Origin: Halichondria panicea
Taxonomy: Eukaryota; Porifera; Demospongiae; Suberitida; Halichondriidae
Assembly: GCF_963675165.1 (NCBI RefSeq)
Contig: NC_087377.1
Location: forward strand, 16,968,518-17,032,517
DNA length: 64,000 nucleotides
Reading direction: 5' to 3'
Shown here piece after piece: positions 39,332 through 50,574 of this stretch. The first letter of the stretch is position 1, and every line of letters begins with the position of its first letter. Made by a program: the position numbers and the translations under genes. The notes beneath the pieces were generated by a model, which was not told the DNA's origin, did no database searches, and saw nothing but the letters and a program-made list of their open reading frames with translations.

Positions 39332-39418
39332 TAGTTATTATGATGACATGAAGTGGTACATACATAATTACATTGCCAGAAAATAGTACAAAAACAGACA
39401 AAATAATATTTAACAGTC

Positions 39419-40600
39419 TCATAACAAGTTCAAGTCCTTAGTTGGGGTCTTGTCCGAGGGTAGGGTGGACGCCTTCTCCCAGAATACAAAGTCTATCTCC
39501 TCTTCCGAGTCAGACAGTGAGGGGTGGGGCTCGGGAACTGAGGGGTTAAAGAGTCACATGGTCATAGTCACACTGAGTGGCCAGTTTACGTGAGGCCCCT
39601 CTCTTTCTTAGCAGCATAGTAGGCCTAAAGGTGTGTGTGGGGGGGGGTCGTACATGATTGTACATTGCACACCTAGCCTTCAAATAGGACACACTATAGC
39701 TGACCTTGAATGACTTTAAGGGACTCTACAAAGTATGACACAAATGCATTTTCCAGCTAATGTACTCTGTACCTCTACCTCCATTCTCAGTGCCTCTTCT
39801 TGTCTCCTCAACACTTGGCCGGGCTGAAAAATGACTGCATAACTGGGGGCCGGAAAAGATGAGGGGTGGAAAAATCAAACAATAGTACAGAAGACAAATC
39901 GATCAGTCAATCTACAATTAGAACTAGAGCACTGAAGTGCTACCCTCGGCTGTTGACATAAATAATAAGAAACCAGAGGAGTGTTATACCGTATAGCGGG
40001 TAATTTCAGGGGACAAAATATTCGTGGTTCAGCAATATTAAGACATTTCGTGGGTAATATTTTCGTGGTTGCTGCTTGCACTGCAGGTAAAGTGTAGGCA
40101 AGGTCGCTTCATACGTGGGTAAAATATTCGTGGTCAGACCTCCAACCACAAAAACCACAAATATTTTACCCCACGAAAATTACACGCTATACGGTACAAT
40201 AGTATGATCTGGCTAAGCAGCAAGTAACGGGAGCAATAAAATAAAACTAGACTATAGGCTGAAACTTTTGAGAACGAGTTTTAGTAGAATCATAACACTA
40301 ATAGTATCTTATTGCACTAGATTATAATCTTACTTCAAGATATACAGTGAAACAGTATAGCTGTACTCTAGAGGTGGCATAGGTCCGCTATGAAGTCCAT
40401 TAATTAACCTGACTGTATTCTATAATAATCTCTATAGAGTGACTAGAATAAGAAAAGCTTCACTACAACTCTACACACTAACTGACGTGACACAACTCAC
40501 TAGTCGAGCCACTTTGATTTCTTGCTCTTGGACTTAAACAGAGCCGAGTCAGCACTCGTTGGGGTCAAAGTCCAGCTCACCTGGTTGGTACTAATCCTCA
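39419..40600 (-). pseudogene. 3' part of a PAM2-motif gene copy, interrupted by a MITE
   Basis: Terminal exon (stop 39,419), the QVLRRQEEALRME exon near 39,780-39,825, and the SADSALFKSKSKKSKW exon near 40,495-40,560 are present. Here the last of these is extended upstream without the usual acceptor. A MITE (39,989-40,194) lies between. The PAM2 and coil exons are missing. Confidence 0.5.
39989..40194. mobile_element. MITE with CCGTATAGCG ends at a TA site
   Basis: Left CCGTATAGCGGGTAATTT and right complement of CCGTATAGCGTGTAATTTTC, with TA at both borders. Internal ATATTCGTGGT and similar motifs differ from the 39,108 element, so it is a second subfamily. A fragment of the same sequence is near 59,070-59,140. 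Confidence 0.85.
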
Positions 40601-40691
40601 GGTCTATAGTAGAGAGAAAACACGTGAACAGTACTTACTACGAATTATGGTCAAACAATAATAACTGTACACACACAAGCACGTCTTAAAA

Positions 40692-41820
40692 CGATTGCCT
40701 CACACGAGATCAACTCCCACGAGATCAATTCTTACCAGATCAACTTTGCATGAGATCAATTGTTAGTAGATCAACTCTCATAGAATCAACTTTTCATAGG
40801 ATCAACTCAACTCCTGAAATCAACTCAAATCAACTCTAATCTTGTTATCCAGAGATTAACTTTTTAAAGGTGTTGGCCTCACTTTTTTAGCTAATTACTA
40901 TTGTGCATGTGCGCCCATACCAGAGATTGGCAGGTATTGAGTAATAAGCCCCTATAGATTTAGCACAATGCACGCTCATTCACAATGGCTCAATCATCAA
41001 GAATTCCAGAAGAGCTATAGGAAAGACTTTGAGAGGTATATCTACACGAAAATAAGACGTACATTTTATGGTATCTGTGGCATTTTATGCACTGACATTT
41101 GTTAACAGCCTGGCTTGCCATCCAACAAACAGTGACGAGCTAGTGGACTATTTCATGCACTTACATGTAGTACAACCTGGACCAATGGAAACATTCACTT
41201 TCAATCACATCAGAGAGCTTAGAGCTAGGATGATGTTACTGCGTTCTATCGTGATAAGCGCCACTGAACTGATCAACCTGTTAAACTACTATATATGGTA
41301 TGTAATCCTATAGGCCCTCTAATAACCAACACCCACTCAAGTCAATGGCCCACACTTTAAAGGTGCTGTTTCAAATTCTTACCCATCCAGCCGTACAGCC
41401 TGTAGTAGTACTGAACAGTATAATGGCAGCTGCAAAAATTCATCCAACAGGCATCCGATTAATATGGCATCCAACCAAAACAAAGATTCAGAGCTACATG
41501 CATGCATGTTTGTAGCTACATCTCGGCCATAGAGACGCAAAATAAAAGAGAAGAATCCATACAAAGACTGTTTGACTGCTTCAATACATGAGGCATGACC
41601 CTGGAGAGTATATTTATTTTACCAGCCATCAAGCATCTTAATTGTAAAAATTGGAAGTGTAGCGGTTTTTTGTAAAACTGAGTTGATCACATGAAGTTGA
41701 TCCTATGAAAAGTTGATTCTATGAGAGTTGATCTACTAACAATTGACCTCGTGCAAAGTTGCTCTGGTAAGAATTGATCTCGTGGGAGTTGATCTCATGA
41801 AAGTTGATCTCGTGTGCACA
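40692..41820. mobile_element. TIR element with GATCAA-array ends
   Basis: Both ends are inverted arrays of about seven units of 15-18 bases built around GATCAACT (40,692-40,805; complement at 41,683-41,820). Between them are about 870 bases with a 81-codon open frame at 41,068-41,313 that I do not recognise. Outside lies a direct repeat of about 98 bases (40,590-40,690 and 41,828-41,925), far longer than a normal target duplication. Confidence 0.7.
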
Positions 41821-42189
41821 CATTAAATCCTCAGGTCTAGTAGGGAGAAAACACGTGAATAGTACTTACTACGAATTAGGGCCTAACAATAATAACTGTA
41901 CACACACAAGCACGTCTTCAAACACTGCACATGTAACCAAGGCAATGGCTATAATAGTCTCAAGCAACTTCACCATAACACGACCCCTGGCTATATAAGG
42001 TCAAATACTTGTGTCATTAGAGCCCTTGTCAGAGCTTGCTACATGACGGTAGTCTACTGGCGCACTCTTCAACATACTATTTAAAAGTTTCAAACAGCTT
42101 TCCGGACAATCTAAACAAAATCAAATGCGTCCTATAGGAATAGTGTACATGAAAATGTTGGCAGTAGGTATATCCTATCAGGCTATTAA

Positions 42190-42460
42190 ATAACAACACT
42201 ATCACTCACTCATCATCCTGAGTTTGTCATCAGACTTGCATCTTTACGAGCAGCTTCGTCATGTAGGATCATCTGATTGGACAGGAACTTGCCATTCCCA
42301 CCTCCTCAGCAATGGTCTCTCTCCAGGCTATGGTCCTGGCTATGTCACTGTGGCTCACAATAGGACTGGACAAAGCCTCCAGCCCCTCGCTCCATCCCAG
42401 GCAATAGATTTTGGTCATGCTTCAAAACGTGATTTGCTGATTCATCATTGTTATTGCAGA
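42190..42460 (-). pseudogene. 5' fragment of the PAM2-motif gene
   Basis: It repeats the sequence found at 9,580-9,745 and 34,060-34,240 (CATCATCCTGAGTTTGTCAT and onward), directly upstream of gene E. Other exons are absent. It carries the degenerate equivalent of the B/D promoter but no CACGTG. Confidence 0.4.
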
Positions 42461-42617
42461 TCTGGTAGACGACAAGTATTGTTTTTTCTACTTGCTGCGA
42501 TCTGAATAAAGTCTCTGGATTTAATCAGTGAGTAGTGCAGACAGCACTGATTACAATGTACATGATTCAGATGCAATTTTTGGCTCTATACATTCATACT
42601 TATCTTTTACAGAGAAG

Positions 42618-43034
42618 ATGTCTGACTATCTCACAATAGCAGATCTAGGAAAACTATACATAGCTACGTTTGATGCTCGAATCAAGTGGCGAAACTTCTT
42701 GCTGGTTCTTGAGATATCCTCGGATACCATCGACAGCATTGGTACGAAATGGCGAGATGATCCTGATGACTGCTATCGGGAGGGTTTGAAAGAATGGCTG
42801 AAAGATGGGGAGAGACGCTGGGAAGATGTTGTCAAAGCTTTGTCCAGTCCCATCGTGGGCCACAGTGACATAGCTAATACCATCGAGAGAGATCATCTAC
42901 AGTCTACTGATGCAAGCAATCCTACTGATGTGAAGTCAGAGGGTAAGCACTAGTTCAGCACAGGAATGCATATCTCATACATGATGCTTAGTTTATTAGC
43001 TAGCTACTATAATATTCACCCGGGTCCCTCTCAT

Positions 43035-43069
<35 letters not shown>

Positions 43070-45532
43070 GTTTTTACAGTTGACGAAAATCACCAGAAGA
43101 TCAACGATGATTTAACTGTTTTCCTAGACGAGCTACTTGGTAAAGGTGCATTTGGAGCAGTCTTCAAAGGCAGCTACAAGGGCGAGATTTGTGCAGTCAA
43201 ACTTCTAATTTACGAGGCTGTAGAAATGCAGACAGGTTTCCCAACCAGCAAAAGTGAAGAAGCCAGCAAAGCATTTGATCGTGAGTGTGAGTATCTCCAG
43301 TCACTCCAGCACCCAAACGTTGTTCTGTATTTGTCGACTACTAAGCACCCCAAATCAGGTGGTACAATCCTCGTTGTTGAGCTGATGGATTGCAATCTGA
43401 GATCCTATTTCTCCGGCCTTGATGAAGAGTCTATCACTAGCGAATGTGAAATTAGCCTGTCCAAAGACATGGCTTGTGGTCTGGCCTACATTCACAGCAA
43501 GAAGATTATCCACCGTGACCTCTGTGGTGATAACGTCTTGCTGAAGCTAACACGACCAGTGCCTGTTGCAAAGATTTCCGACTTTGGCATGTCACGGCTA
43601 TATGATCCCTCCAAGCTTAGCCACACCCTCACGGCCGTTGGTCACCGTATGGGGTATCTACCTCTCGAGGCTATTCGATTGGACAAGGAGACTTACGATA
43701 ATAGCGTGGATGTGTTTTCCCTTGGGGCGATTATGGTACAGATCGTTTGCAAGCTGAAGACAGTCAAATCTGTGGAAGATTGATTAGACCATGTTGCCCA
43801 GGTCCCTCACACACACAGGTTGAGGAAGCTTATCGACAGTTGTTTGCAAGAAGACATGAGGAGGAGACCATCTGCCAGGGACATCTGTAAGTCAATTAGT
43901 GTTGTACATTTTACCGCAAATAATTTGTAAGTCAATTTGTGTGTTGTACGATTCCGAAATTTTATTCGGAAAAAGTTCCTTATTGAAGATTTAACTTTTA
44001 CTTTAGATGCTTCACTGACAAGCGACTCTGACACAGTGGAGGCAACAAAGAGGGAGTAGTATTATACTACAATGATGATATTTGTTTGCGTACATGTAGC
44101 TAAGTGTGTCGATGAGATTCCAACAATAGTAGTATACCTCAACAATTGATGCTATTGTATAAATCATGTTAAGCTGCTAAATACACATCCGTTTGAGTGT
44201 GCCTATAATTATGTACTTCCTTTAGCAGAAATTGTTGTTTGTTCTCGTTCTGTTGTAGAATTTTCTCTAATGTTATTCATGTCTGTGTTTGATTTCCACC
44301 AACGTTCCCCTGTACAGGCACACAGGGAACAAATTGGGCACAAAGATGCTGAGCTGGTCAGGAGAGACGCCATCATTCAACAGCAGAGACAAGTGAGACA
44401 AAATGCACCATTATATTATTGCAGAGCTATAGTAGAAGCTTTGATCTCTTATAATCGTACTGTACATTCTATTAGACTGGTGGGCGTGGCCTCTTAAGCT
44501 AATTAGAGAAAGTGATTTAGTGTGCATGCAATTATTGCTACAAGTAACACTCGCTTGTTAGTAGACACTATCCTAATTACACTCATTCATTATTCAGGGT
44601 CCCCCTCCCAGAGAGTTGAGACCTCCACTCACTCTGAAATGGAGAAGAGGAAAAGATATGCCAATCAAGATGGGTACCTCGGTACAGAGTGTTGTTATCG
44701 GTGACACGGTGTATGTTGGTGGAGGGTTTGCAGTCAATGATCGTGACATAATTTATGTACAGTGATGAAGCTCGAGCAAGATCAATGGACCAAACTACCA
44801 GAGTACACTGCCAAGTTTTTCGCTATGACATCACTCGCTAATCGACTAGTGCTGGTGGGAGGACGTCATCCAAGTATCAACAAACGCACCAATCAGCTTG
44901 CAGTGTTTGAATCAGGGGAATGGACTCACCCGTACCCACCAATGAACATTGCTCGTTGTTCCTCAACAGCTGTCTCCTTCAACAACCACATCATTGTAGC
45001 TGGTGGGTATGATGATAAAGGACGTACCCTCTCCTCTGTGGAGGTGTTGGACGTGGCATCAAGAAGATGGTACATTGCTCAGTCACTACCTAACCCACGA
45101 TCAAAACTGAAATCGACTCTCATAGGAAACACCCTCTACCTAATGGGAGGGTGGTATCACACTGTGATGCCAACCAAGACAGTGCACCACGTCGACCTCA
45201 ATGAACTGATTGCAAAGGCCCTTCCCAACCTGGACACACCCACTCTCTGGCAGACCTTACAGGAAGTACCACTCGTGCGGTCAGCTCCTCTCAGTATTGG
45301 GAGGTCACTATTAGCCGTTGGTGGACGGGACGACAGTGTCAACCCAAGTTCATCGATCCACCTCTACCAGCCTGACACCAGGAGGTGGGTGAAAGTGGGA
45401 GACCTGCCTACTGCACGAGACTGCTGCACATGCTCAGTACTTCCTAGTGGAGAGGTCATTGTAGCCGGAGGACTGACAGATTCATTTCTTTATATTCAAA
45501 CTGTTCATTTCTTCTCTATAAGCACTAATTAG
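42618..45532 (+). pseudogene. Gene E: Death-kinase-Kelch fusion, recombinant and broken
   Basis: Exons equivalent to A: 42618-42942, 43080-43886, 43994-44056 (truncated), 44318-44392, 44598-45532. Death domain and most of the kinase are present with all catalytic motifs. Lesions: CGA to TGA at 43781-43783 (codon 343); exon 3 cut at AAAGAGGGAG and followed directly by TAG, with its donor gone; and a net 5-base change in Kelch blade 1 (ACATAATTTATGTACAG), causing a stop. Sequence after 44,056 matches the intron of B and D (12,475 and 36,630) rather than that of A and C, so the gene is a crossover product. The rest of the Kelch exon is open from 44,762. Confidence 0.87.
43038..43067. repeat. CA microsatellite beside gene E exon 2 acceptor
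   Basis: About 15 CA units end 12 bases before the acceptor AG at 43078-43079. Confidence 0.9.
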
Positions 45533-45732
45533 TTATTTTGTTAATTGCTTCTCTTTAATTGTGCGATGAGTTTATAACGATATTGATGTTCTTTTTATCA
45601 TGTTGAGAAAATTAAGTTGCAACAGAATTTTATCGCATATAATTATAGTTATTATGATGACATGAAGTGGTACATACATAATTACATTGCCAGAAAATAG
45701 TACAAAAACAGACAAAATAATATTTAACAGTC

Positions 45733-48300
45733 TCATAACAAGTTCAGGTCCTTGGTTGGGGTCTTGTCCGAGGGTAGGGTGGACGCCTTCTCCCAGAATA
45801 CAAAGTGTATCTACTCTTCCGAGTCAGACAGTGAGGGGTGGGGCTCGGGAACTGAGGGGTTAAAGAGTCACATGGTCATAGTCATACTGAGTGGAAGTTT
45901 GAGGGCTTAGGAAGTAAGGGGTGAGAAAATCACATGATAACAGTAGCTATAATTTATACTGGCTAAATGCAAAATGGCTCAACTATGATAAAGGGACACC
46001 ACACAACACATGTACTGGTATACAATATGTACGTACTTACATACTGAAGTGCCTACCCACACAAATAATCAAGTGTTAGTGTACAATAGTATGTATAATC
46101 TGGCTAAGCAAGTAACGGGAGTAATAAAATAAAACTAGACTATAGGCTGAAACTTTTGAGAAAAGAGTTTTAGTAGAATCATAGACACGTACTTTATTGC
46201 ACTACATAATTATACTTCCAGTGAAACAGTGAAACTACTACTGTACTCTATAATTTATAGAACCCCTATAGAGTGACAAGATTAAGTAGGCACTTGCAAG
46301 AAAACGTATGTACAGGTGTATCGATCACTACAACTCTACACACTAACTGACGCGACACAACTCATTAGTCGAGCCACTTTGATTTCTTGCTCTTGGACTT
46401 AAACAAAGCCGAGTCAGCACTCATCCTGTGCAACAGAGAACAGTTAGCTACTTAACTTCTAGGGAGACAATAAAAAGAGTGATTGTGCTTTATCTGCATT
46501 CAAGTGGTTGTATAGTGATATACAGTGTTAGCATGTACCGTAGCAGGTGAGGTGCAACATTTCACGTTTTTCGGGGCAGAGCAGCAAACGTGAACATTAA
46601 AACTGGGATAAAGCTATTGATGGGTGTACATTGAAACGTACAATAACCAATACTCTAGCCTTTATAGGAGTACTAAAACAGGGCCCACATTAGTTGGTGG
46701 CAACATTCCTGTCCTATGAATTGCATTTTATGACATGTTCAAATATTTATTCATGGACACAGACACGTAAACCACAAATTAGAACTAACAATTAACAAAC
46801 GCATATAAATAAGCATAATCACAATTTGCAGAACGGAGCTTTGACTCCAACATGGTTTCAGACAAGGCCCAAGGCTACGGCCCAAAGGCCCTGTCAGGCA
46901 GAAATATGACTTGTGCATAAACAAATGGCTCTGGCCAAACACAAAAAGTGTGAAAACTCCTAATATTGATTCCAGTAGGACACTTCTAGGGGAGTTGTCC
47001 TTTTGAGTACTACAGAGCATTTATAAAGTCCACTGCTAAGTAACAATTATACAACCAACTGAAAATGCATTCTCAATATGCAATAATAATTAGATGTCCT
47101 TTTTGCCAGCTAGTTTCGTAGTTCTGGATGGGGATGAATCCCGTACATGTACAATGATAATACTAAGATCATCATGGCAGATTGTTCATGCATGCACGAG
47201 CTCAAAGACAGATTATTATGGCCGGGGTATGCATATTTTGATATTCGAAATTCGGGAAAAGCTATTTCACAATTATAATAATTATGATTGCATTTACCAG
47301 AGAGGTGTGGAGGAGGCAGTGACCACTGGAGAGAAGCTTGCTCTCGGAGGTTTGAACTCTTAGGCATTCAGCTTGAACTTGACGTCTTTGCATTGGGGTT
47401 CAGCTTGAACATGGCCCTGAGGAATCGCAAACTCAGTACACGTACACGCGCATGTACTAAACTATGCGTGTTATTTATGCGTGTTATTTAAATATTGTCC
47501 ACGCTTATTTTCCACAATTTGGGCATGAATTTCATATTGATTTAAGCACACTATGCACTATAAAGAAGCTACCGTAGATAGCGGGTATATTTCGAGGGTA
47601 TAAAAAAGGTAGACTGGCGCGTAGCGTGAGCGACTGGCCAACTGCTTATCAGTCACTCGTCTCAGCGGAATATATGGATCATAATAATGACATTACCAAA
47701 CATGAATATCGTTATAGATAATGTGGTTAAATTTTGCTTTAGCTACTATGGAATATAATGTACTCAATCCCTGAAGTGTAAGTGCGGTTACAATTACAGG
47801 GCTAATATGACATTGAGCAATCTGATAGGCTGCAATGCTCGTTGTGATAACACGACCCCTGGCTATAAGGTCAAATACTCGTGTCATTAGAGCCCTTGTC
47901 AGAGCTTGCTACATGATGGTAGTCTACTGGCGCACTCTTCAACACACAGTTTCAAACAGCTTTCCGGACCATCCAAACAAAATCAAATGCGTCCTATAGG
48001 AACAGTGTACATGAAAATGTTGACAGTAGGTATATCCTATCAGGCTATTAAATAACAACACTATCACTCACTCATCATCCTGAGTTTGTCATCAGACTTG
48101 CATCTTTACGAGCAGCTTCGTCATGTAGGATCATCTGATTGGTCAGGAACTTGCCATTCCCACCTCCTCAGCAATGGTCTCTCTCCATGGTCCTGGCTAT
48201 GTCACTGTGACTCACAATAGGACTGGACAAAGCCTCCAGCCGCTCCAGCCCAGGCAATAGATTTTGGCCATCTTCAAAACGTGATTTGCTGATTCAGCAT
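45733..48300 (-). pseudogene. PAM2-motif gene, copy 3, deleted and interrupted
   Basis: Terminal exon (stop 45,733), SADSALFKSK exon near 46,365-46,425, PAM2 exon near 47,300-47,415 with the same TAA as copy 2, and a short exon near 48,060-48,150. About 550 bases holding the coil exons are missing at 46,630 compared with 7,680-8,205. At 47,840 the sequence switches to that seen at 41,976-42,060. Confidence 0.45.
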
Positions 48301-48352
48301 TTTTATTACAGAAAGTATGAGGGGTGAGTAGTGCCAAAAGGAGGGTGTTTGT

Positions 48353-48445
48353 TTGGTGGCGGCGGCTTAACTTCGAAGGTGGCGGCGGCTTAACCTCGAA
48401 TGTGGCGGAGGCTGTTTCCTTCTTCTATCTATGGCGGCTGGTGTT
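48353..48445. repeat. GGTGGCGGCGGCTTAAC imperfect tandem repeat
   Basis: Three to four degenerate units of GTGGCGGCGGCTTAACTTCG at the border of the duplicated block. The high GC is unlike the surroundings. Confidence 0.7.
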
Positions 48446-48504
48446 TTTTGGTGGCAGTAGTATGGCAAGCGGTTTGTAACATAAGTATTATTATGACGTT
48501 GACA

Positions 48505-48558
48505 TGCTTTACAGCATGACGTGAGGGCCTTACGGCCCTCACGTCATGCTGTAAAGCA
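48505..48558. repeat. Perfect 25-base hairpin with 4-base loop
   Basis: Arm 48505-48529 begins TGCTTTACAGCATGACGTGA. It pairs fully with 48534-48558, leaving TTAC as loop. Contains ACGTCA motifs also found in the tandem repeat at the other end of the putative transposon. Confidence 0.95.
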
Positions 48559-48576
48559 CGTCACGTAATGTAGGAT

Positions 48577-49569
48577 GTGCAAGGAACCGCGCATGCGCAA
48601 AGTGGAAAAGGTATGGCACCCTTGGTTGAAGGACTCCTAGGTCGCCCTCCTCCCCCTTCGATCTTCTTAGATGAAACAGTGTCAGCCATTGCCTCCTCCT
48701 CTGCTCGTCCTGACTGGCAGACTCTGAACGACATCGACATTCCCCTCAGACAGGGAGCCCTCTCTGCTGCTATTGATGAATCCGTTATGAAGAGCCTGTT
48801 AGCCTCGGCCCCCACCACTAGGTCACGAGCACTGGCCCTCTCCACTGGTCTCCCTCACGCTCACGACTGGCTGAACGTAATCCCTTCTCCCTCACTCGGG
48901 CTTCACCTCCAAGATAGGGAGTTTCGCTCTTGCCTGTGTTACTGGCTAGGGGTCCCGCTGCACAATGACCAGTTCACCTGCCCTGAGTGTCATGGTGTTG
49001 CTGACTCCCTTGGTGACCACCAGGTGGGATGTGGAGGCAACAGTGACCGTATCAGCCGTCACAACGCCGTCCGTGACGTTGTTTTTAAAGCGGCTCAGTC
49101 TGCTGCTCTGGGCCCCTCAAGAGAAACTACAGGGCTTGTTCCTGACTCGGCTTCTCGCCCTGCAGACGTCCTCCTCCCCAACTGGATCAATGGTCGTCCA
49201 GCGGCTCTTGACGTCCATGTCATTTCTCCTCTCCAGTCTCTCACACTGTCTGAGGCTGCAAGGACCCAGGGCCACGCTCTCCAAGTGGGGGTCCAGCGTA
49301 AGCTGGCTTCCAATCTCCCCAGCTGCAGGTCTGTGGGTATGACATGCATTCCCCTTGTGGCCGAAACCCTGGGAGGCTTAGCAGAGGACTTCATCTCAAC
49401 CATCCGTGATATCGGCCGGTCAATTTGTCTCCGCTCAGGCGCGGACCGAGACTCAGTCACCATTAAACACCTCTTTGGGAGAGTCAGCATAGCCCTTTGG
49501 CGAGGGAATGCTTCCATGCTCATTCACAGGTCACCAACTCTATCACCTGTGCTTGATGGGCATACCTAA
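48577..49569 (+). CDS. Retroelement C-terminal region: zinc knuckle plus PD-(D/E)XK-like endonuclease
   Basis: A 330-codon frame of GC-rich sequence, unlike its surroundings. Motifs: WLNVIPSPSLGLHL, then CPECHGVADSLGDHQVGC (C-x2-C...H...C), RHNAVRDVVFKAAQSAAL, RPADVLLPNW, AALDVHVISPL, GHALQVGVQRKLA and SIALWRGNASM. The order of zinc cluster, Pro-Asp strand and Asp-containing strand resembles the restriction-like endonuclease end of R2-type non-LTR reverse transcriptases. No reverse transcriptase core lies upstream, so it is 5'-truncated. A poly(A) tract follows at 50,530. The upstream start at 48,577 is only the first available codon. Confidence 0.6.
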   Translation: MQGTAHAQSGKGMAPLVEGLLGRPPPPSIFLDETVSAIASSSARPDWQTLNDIDIPLRQGALSAAIDESVMKSLLASAPTTRSRALALSTGLPHAHDWLNVIPSPSLGLHLQDREFRSCLCYWLGVPLHNDQFTCPECHGVADSLGDHQVGCGGNSDRISRHNAVRDVVFKAAQSAALGPSRETTGLVPDSASRPADVLLPNWINGRPAALDVHVISPLQSLTLSEAARTQGHALQVGVQRKLASNLPSCRSVGMTCIPLVAETLGGLAEDFISTIRDIGRSICLRSGADRDSVTIKHLFGRVSIALWRGNASMLIHRSPTLSPVLDGHT

Positions 49570-49673
49570 ACTTACTATATGTTTGTTCTTCATATCTTTA
49601 CCTTACTTAGATTTCGATTTATATCTGTCTACCCGTTTGTACTTACCTTATATCCCGTTGCTACGTTGTTGCC

Positions 49674-49755
49674 AAGTGCAATATGAAGCATATTGCACTG
49701 CTGAAAGTCATATTGCACTGACCGCAAAGTCATATTGCACTGACCGCAAAACGCC
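49674..49755. repeat. Tandem CATATTGCACTGACCGCAAA units
   Basis: Two perfect 21-base units plus two degenerate ones lie in the presumed 3' region of the retroelement. The same TTGCACT/AGTGCAATAT motifs recur at 50,410-50,465. Confidence 0.8.
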
Positions 49756-50527
49756 CCTCTGGCAATTAGACAGACAATTAAATTAAAATTAAATTAATAC
49801 GCATGAGAAATAACAAGTATCAAAGTATGTCCAGCCATGCAGGAATGAATGTTCAGCACTGCTGGAGTTTCTTCTTGCAACCGTGCAGGTTTTAAAATTG
49901 TCCAAGATTTATTTTGTGGAAGATTCTGTGTTCCTAGATCGACCTAGTCCTCGACATCGTGATGCATGTCAATTCTGCTTCACCGTAGCACTAGAAGTGG
50001 CTCTTTTTGCTGGGGGCATGAGCTGTTTTGCAGCAGTGTAGAAGCGAGCTTTCTTGGCTTGGTTATGAGGCCGAGCGTAGACCAGCAGCTAGTATTCACT
50101 GAGTAGTGGGGTGGGGCTGTTTCTTTGCAGCAGTAAGTGGGGCGGGGCTGTTTTGCAGCACCAGAAGTGGGGTGGGGCTGTTTTGCAGATTTCAGTTAAA
50201 ACTCCAACAATTTTGTGTCAAGCCATTCGTCGGTCATGCCAATCTTATACGCTGCAGATACTGGCGTCTAGAAGAGAGAAGAGATGGAGCTGTGTCTAGA
50301 GTTGTCTCTGTCTTTTTTTGTGCTGTTTATATTGTGTTACTAGGACAGTGTTATGTTGCTATGCCCTCGGGATATAAACTAGTTATAACACGTGCACTCG
50401 GGCTGCATGGCATATTATTGCACTCAGCCCTCGGGGCTGGCGCCCTCGTGCTTCAGTGCAATATATTCCATACATCCCTCGTGCCCGTGTTATAACTATA
50501 ACTTAACTACTCGTTTCGCCATAAAGG

Positions 50528-50529
<2 letters not shown>

Positions 50530-50572
<43 letters not shown>
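50530..50572 (+). repeat. A43 tract, probable retroelement poly(A) tail
   Basis: Forty-three consecutive A residues, about 960 bases after the endonuclease-like frame, in the same orientation. Confidence 0.85.

Positions 50573-50574
<2 letters not shown>

Noticed and set aside
44762..45532. Gene E Kelch as an independent gene starting at 44,762
   Set aside because: The Met is internal to blade 1 of the family, and the upstream exon sequence is present but frameshifted.
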